64,000 nucleotides of DNA from assembly GCF_018138715.1 (NCBI RefSeq), contig NZ_JAGSHX010000006.1, forward strand, positions 5,394,001 through 5,458,000. The letters are read 5' to 3'. A program made the position numbers and the translations under genes. Below the pieces are notes generated by a model, which saw only the letters and a list, made by a program, of their open reading frames with translations, was not told where the DNA came from and ran no database searches. The DNA comes from Streptomyces asiaticus (lineage in GTDB: Bacteria > Actinomycetota > Actinomycetes > Streptomycetales > Streptomycetaceae). Position 1 is the first letter of the stretch. The number at the start of each line of letters is the position of its first letter. This document shows, piece after piece, positions 60,715-64,000 of the stretch.

Positions 60715-60911
60715 GGTTTCCTCCCGGGTCGCGCTGAACATCCTGTGTGGCGGCCGATGGGACCGAGCCTGCCGTGCCGTCCACGACGCGGACCACACCC
60801 GTTGCCGGTTCGGCAAATCATTCCGGCCGTTCGCCGGTGCTTTGGATGTGCGGGTTCGCCACGTTGCGTCCAGAATTGATCGCACGGAGTCTTCTCGTGG
60901 AGGTGAGAGCC

Positions 60912-61208
60912 GTGGCGACGTACATCACGCTGCTGAACTGGACCGAGCAGGGAGTCCGCGCGTTCAGGGACACCACACAGCGCACCGAGGACTTCGTCGC
61001 GGCGCTGGGCAAGCTCGGGGCACGGCTCGTGGACATCTACTGGACTGATGGGCCGTACGACCTCGTGTGCATCGTCGAGGCCCCGGACGACGAGACCGCG
61101 ACCGCGGCGTCGCTCCAGCTCAGTGCGTTGGGCAATGTCCGCAGCACGACCCTGCGAGCCTTCGGGCGGGAGGATATGGGCCGCATCATCGCCAAGGTCG
61201 CCGGCTGA
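60912..61208 (+). CDS. GYD domain protein
   Basis: A 98-residue protein with the GYD-type dimeric ferredoxin-like fold: ATYITLLNWTEQGVR, then 'IYWTDGPYDLVCIVEAPDDETA' with the GxYD signature. Roles of these small proteins are not known; some sit beside stress or oxidoreductase genes. GTG 60912 follows GGAGGTGAG. Gap of 197 bases to the divergent epoxide hydrolase gene, which contains a possible promoter but no clear operator. Confidence 0.85.
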   Translation: MATYITLLNWTEQGVRAFRDTTQRTEDFVAALGKLGARLVDIYWTDGPYDLVCIVEAPDDETATAASLQLSALGNVRSTTLRAFGREDMGRIIAKVAG

Positions 61209-61245
61209 GGCGGTGCGCGCCAGAGGCCGGACGCCGTGTGGGGCC

Positions 61246-61281
61246 GGTGGCCCGGCCCGGAAGTACGCGGGCCGGGCCACC
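61246..61281. terminator. Bidirectional terminator, 14-bp perfect stem
   Basis: GGTGGCCCGGCCCG (61246) pairs with CGGGCCGGGCCACC (61268) around an 8-base loop, between the convergent GYD and FG-GAP genes. Confidence 0.88.
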
Positions 61282-61301
61282 GAGCCAACCTGGAGCCGGT
61301 G

Positions 61302-62768
61302 CTACTTCGTAGCGGGGCCGGACAGCTCCTTGCCGAAGGCGGCGTCGTCCGCCGGGGAGCCGAGGTCGCGCGGCCCGATGAGGGCGGAGCCCTCGGCGGT
61401 GAGCCCGTCGGCGCCTGCGTACAGCAGGGCCACCGCGCCCGCGCCCTCGGTCCGGTTCGGGACCCCGACGGCCAGGTCGGGCTTGCCGTCGCCGTTGTAG
61501 TCGGCCGGTGAGATGGCGTCGCCGAACCAGTCGCCGCCCGTCATGTCGCCGGGGACGCCCTCGGTGTCGAGGGAGAAGGTCTGCGCACCCGTGTCGGTCA
61601 GCCAGTCCTTGGTGCCCTTGAGCACCGTGATGGCACCGGCGTCGTTGTAGCCCCCGGGGGCCTCGGCGTCGGTGTCGCTGACGACGAGGTCGTCGTGGCC
61701 GTCGCCGTTGATGTCGGTGAGCCGGGCGGCGATGCCGTTCTGGGCCTTGCCCGTCCAGTTCACCGGATGGTCGGTGTCGAGCCCCCCGGCCGTGCCCGGG
61801 TACGTCCGCAGCCGCGCGTCGTCCGGGCCGTCCGTGAAGCCGGTGTCCGTGACGACGTCGTCCTTGCCGTCGCCGTTGATGTCACCCACCACGGCCCGGT
61901 ACGAGGCGAACGGCAGCGGTACGTCCTTGCCCAGCGCGGTGCTCTTCAGCCCTGTGGACGAGCCGGGCAGCACGCCGAGCGTGCCCTCGTCGGCGGGGTC
62001 GTCCTGGTAGGCGACGGTGACCAGGTCGGCGAAGCCGTCCCCGTTGATGTCGCCGGAGGACAGGTGCTCGGTGCCCGCGCCGCCGCCGGGCGGGGTGACG
62101 CTGGACATCTTCGGGGTGGCCGTATCGCGCAGGTTCGCCGCGCCGTTCACGACCTGGACCTCGGTGCCGTCGGAGATGGCGATGTCGTCGCGGCCGTCGT
62201 GGTTGTAGTCGCCCACGGCGATCCTGTCGCCGAACAGCGCGTAGGCGGTGGCCTTGGGCGCGTGGAAGGCGATGGCGTCGCTGGAGAGGCCGTCCTTGGA
62301 GCCGAAGACGACCGTGACCGAACCGGCCCGCTTGGCGCTGCCGATGGCCTCGTAGTTCGCGGCGATGATCAGATCACCGTACCCGTCCCCGTCCACGTCG
62401 CCGCGCACCACGGCCGAGCCGAAGTGGTCAGAGGCCTCGGGGGTGCCCGGAATTCCCGGGCTGGCCTGCGACAACGTGCCGTGCCGCCCGGTGTCGACCC
62501 CGGCCTTGGAGCCGTAGGTCACACCCACATAGCCCGCCTTGGACTTCCCCGAAACGGTCCCGTCGGGCGCGCCCACGCCGAGGTCGGCATAGCCGTCGCC
62601 GTCGATATCGCCCGGTGTGGTCTTCCCTGCCGCGGCAGCCGTGGGGGAGGGCTGCTTCTGGTCGGTCCCGTCGCCGTTCGACACCACGGCGCCGGCCCCG
62701 GCGGCCACGGCGGCGGTCACGACGGCACCCACCGCCAGGCCCACCACACCTCGGGTTCTATTGCGCAC
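61302..62768 (-). CDS. Secreted FG-GAP/integrin alpha-like repeat protein
   Basis: A 488-residue exported protein. MRNRTRGVVGLAVGAVVTAAVAAGAGA is the signal. About seven FG-GAP repeats follow, each with a calcium-binding DxDGDG loop such as DIDGDGYADLGVGA, DVDGDGYGDLII and DINGDGKDDVV, giving a seven-bladed propeller. Such proteins are common in the Streptomyces exoproteome with unknown ligands. The start is GTG 62768, after GGAGGATTT; the longer frame has no ribosome site. The gene is single. Confidence 0.9.
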   Translation of the reverse strand: MRNRTRGVVGLAVGAVVTAAVAAGAGAVVSNGDGTDQKQPSPTAAAAGKTTPGDIDGDGYADLGVGAPDGTVSGKSKAGYVGVTYGSKAGVDTGRHGTLSQASPGIPGTPEASDHFGSAVVRGDVDGDGYGDLIIAANYEAIGSAKRAGSVTVVFGSKDGLSSDAIAFHAPKATAYALFGDRIAVGDYNHDGRDDIAISDGTEVQVVNGAANLRDTATPKMSSVTPPGGGAGTEHLSSGDINGDGFADLVTVAYQDDPADEGTLGVLPGSSTGLKSTALGKDVPLPFASYRAVVGDINGDGKDDVVTDTGFTDGPDDARLRTYPGTAGGLDTDHPVNWTGKAQNGIAARLTDINGDGHDDLVVSDTDAEAPGGYNDAGAITVLKGTKDWLTDTGAQTFSLDTEGVPGDMTGGDWFGDAISPADYNGDGKPDLAVGVPNRTEGAGAVALLYAGADGLTAEGSALIGPRDLGSPADDAAFGKELSGPATK

Positions 62769-63160
62769 AAATCCTCCATGAGTAACGCATCGTTCGCCCT
62801 TGAGTCCCGACCGCCACCTGTCTCCCCCGGCGGCGGGAACGGAAGAGTCATGGAAGGAGAGCTGTCGGAAAGCTGAACGGTTGCTCAACCCAAGGAAAAC
62901 GAGACAGGGTCGTGATCAACGTCAGGGGTAACCCAACTCCCCTTCTGGCCACGGAACTTGAGGTCAAAGGCGGAGAAGTCGGACGCTTTGCGGACGACCG
63001 CCGTCGCCCGCGCCGACGAGATGCCCTGGCCGTGTCCGCCGACGTCCGCCACCGCCCGTCACTGACCGTGAGGCCCCATGTCCCCTGGTCCGCGTGCGCC
63101 CCGCCCGGCCCCGTCGCAATCTGGACGCATGAGACGCATGACACCCCTGGAGGTCTCGCC
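62769..63160. other. Divergent region, FG-GAP gene / cupin gene
   Basis: 392 bases. The half near the FG-GAP gene is AT-richer (62870-62930) and is its likely promoter area. CTGGAGG at 63147-63153 is the cupin ribosome site. The plus-strand frame open across it lacks a good start and family likeness, so I call no gene. Confidence 0.45.
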
Positions 63161-63607
63161 ATGTCGAGCGAAGAGCCGATGGCAGGCAGCGCCGAGAGCC
63201 AAGCGCGCTTGGCGGCGCTGAGCTCGGCGATCACCGTGCTGCAATCGGCGAAACCGCCGTTCGTGCCGGAGGGGGCGGAGGGGATGACGATCCGCGTCGA
63301 CTACCCACCCGGCGACCCCGGCCTCCCCCCGCACCGGCACTCCGGCCCCGCCTTCGGCTACGTGCTGGAGGGCGAGATGCTCTTCGAGCTGGAAGGCGAG
63401 CCGGAGCGAGTGGTCAGGGCGGGGGAGACGTTCTGGGAGCCGGGCGGCGACGTCATCCATTACCAGGACGGAAACAACCGGACGGACGCCTGGAGCCGCT
63501 TCGTCGTCACCATGTTCTGCGCCCCGGGCCAGCCCATGCTCACCCTGGTCGACGACGAGGAACTGGCCCAGCGTCAACACCTACGGGCGCCCCGCCCCGG
63601 GGCGTGA
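63161..63607 (+). CDS. Cupin domain protein
   Basis: A 148-residue single-domain cupin. 'PPHRHSGPAFGYVLEGEMLFELEG' is motif 1 with two His and a Glu-type metal site; 'FWEPGGDVIHYQDGNN' is motif 2 with the third His. It probably binds a metal and a small molecule. ATG 63161 follows CTGGAGG. It lies tail to tail with the LysE-type gene, with a 39-base gap. Confidence 0.88.
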   Translation: MSSEEPMAGSAESQARLAALSSAITVLQSAKPPFVPEGAEGMTIRVDYPPGDPGLPPHRHSGPAFGYVLEGEMLFELEGEPERVVRAGETFWEPGGDVIHYQDGNNRTDAWSRFVVTMFCAPGQPMLTLVDDEELAQRQHLRAPRPGA

Positions 63608-63646
63608 TCCGCCGCTGACGCCGGACCCGGGCGTCCGACACCGGGG

Positions 63647-64000
63647 TCAGTCGGCGCGGCCGGTCGCCGCCACGGTCACGCCCAGGCCGATCATCGCGAG
63701 GCCACCCGCCCCGCCGACCATCGACAGCCGCCGGTCCGAGCGGGCGAACCAGGAACGGGCCGCGGAGGCGCCCAGGCCCCAGAGGGTGTCCGTGATCATT
63801 CCGATGGTGACCGGGACCAGGCCCAGCACCATCATCTGGAGCGGAAGGTGGCCCGCCGAGTGGTTGACGAACTGCGGTAGCACCGCCGCGAAGAAGACGA
63901 TGCCCTTCGGGTTCGTGACGCCGACGAAAATGCCGTCCAGGATCGTCCGCAGATCACCGCGCTGCGCACGGGCCGGGGCCGCCATGTCCGTCACACGCAT
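63647..64000 (-). CDS. LysE/RhtB family exporter, 5' part outside the window
   Basis: The last ~117 residues of a LysE-type amino acid or metabolite exporter; the start lies beyond the window. 'ILDGIFVGVTNPKGIVFFAAVLPQFV' is the family signature, followed by three hydrophobic segments. Typical length is ~210 residues, so about 90 are missing. Confidence 0.85.
   Translation of the reverse strand: MRVTDMAAPARAQRGDLRTILDGIFVGVTNPKGIVFFAAVLPQFVNHSAGHLPLQMMVLGLVPVTIGMITDTLWGLGASAARSWFARSDRRLSMVGGAGGLAMIGLGVTVAATGRAD

Overview
The window is about 73% GC-type DNA with strong third-position GC bias, GTG/TTG starts with purine-rich ribosome binding sites, twin-arginine signals, DUF397/DUF5753 regulators, F420 enzymes and a Ku/LigD-type repair locus. 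All of this points to the chromosome of a Streptomyces or very close actinomycete. I see no tRNA, rRNA, CRISPR array, insertion sequence or phage gene. Strand switches are frequent and several are closed by strong bidirectional hairpin terminators.

Layout. 0-7.2 kb: an AraC-type regulator diverges from a same-strand catabolic-looking run (F420-type LLM oxidoreductase, SDR, flavin LLM monooxygenase, D-aminoacylase-type amidohydrolase, SDR with a collagen-like N-terminus). 7.3-12.6 kb: a small methyltransferase, a Tat-exported PHP-domain phosphoesterase and fbiC, which makes the F420 chromophore that the LLM enzymes probably need. 12.7-21 kb: a STAND-like NTPase with TPRs, an ADP-ribosylglycohydrolase, a GT87-type membrane glycosyltransferase, a GNAT acetyltransferase and a sodium:solute symporter. 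21.3-23.1 kb: a divergent SDR / orphan-protein pair that shares a 19-bp operator with the first cluster, so the two loci 18 kb apart look like one regulon. 23.2-30.6 kb: a DUF397 protein, an XRE/DUF5753 regulator, a GPP34 protein, a membrane-anchored D,D-carboxypeptidase with a 460-residue acidic cytoplasmic arm, and a polytopic membrane protein.

30.7-38.5 kb holds the most striking unit: five tightly coupled minus-strand genes for a trypsin-fold protein, a PknG-type Ser/Thr kinase with zinc-binding N-terminus and helical C-terminus, a VWA/zinc-ribbon protein, a GlnX-like membrane protein and a sugar-type solute-binding protein, with no permease. It resembles the mycobacterial PknG-GlnX-GlnH amino-acid sensor, but with two extra proteins and a different binding-protein family. 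Divergent from it are two IPT/TIG repeat proteins without signal peptides.

41-52.8 kb: an Otr(A)-like ribosomal protection GTPase, a GH30 galactanase-type enzyme, a TetR/NmrA divergent pair, a 210-bp inverted-repeat element, a non-homologous end-joining locus (Ku, polymerase domain, ligase), a metallo-beta-lactamase-fold gene remnant broken by a 22-bp duplication, a PLP desulfhydrase/deaminase, an ArsR-SRPBCC pair and a methyltransferase. 52.9-56.4 kb: a minus-strand L-carnitine to glycine betaine operon (BKACE cleavage enzyme, dehydrogenase, thioesterase) led by a regulator that fuses an XRE helix-turn-helix to a TetR protein. 56.6-64 kb: a receptor-type Ser/Thr kinase, a Tat lipoprotein with a glycosidase-like fold, an epoxide hydrolase, a GYD protein, an FG-GAP repeat protein, a cupin and the C-terminal part of a LysE-type exporter cut by the window end.

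Coordinates of coding regions include the stop codon. Start sites were moved from the longest open frame wherever a ribosome binding site or family length argued for it.
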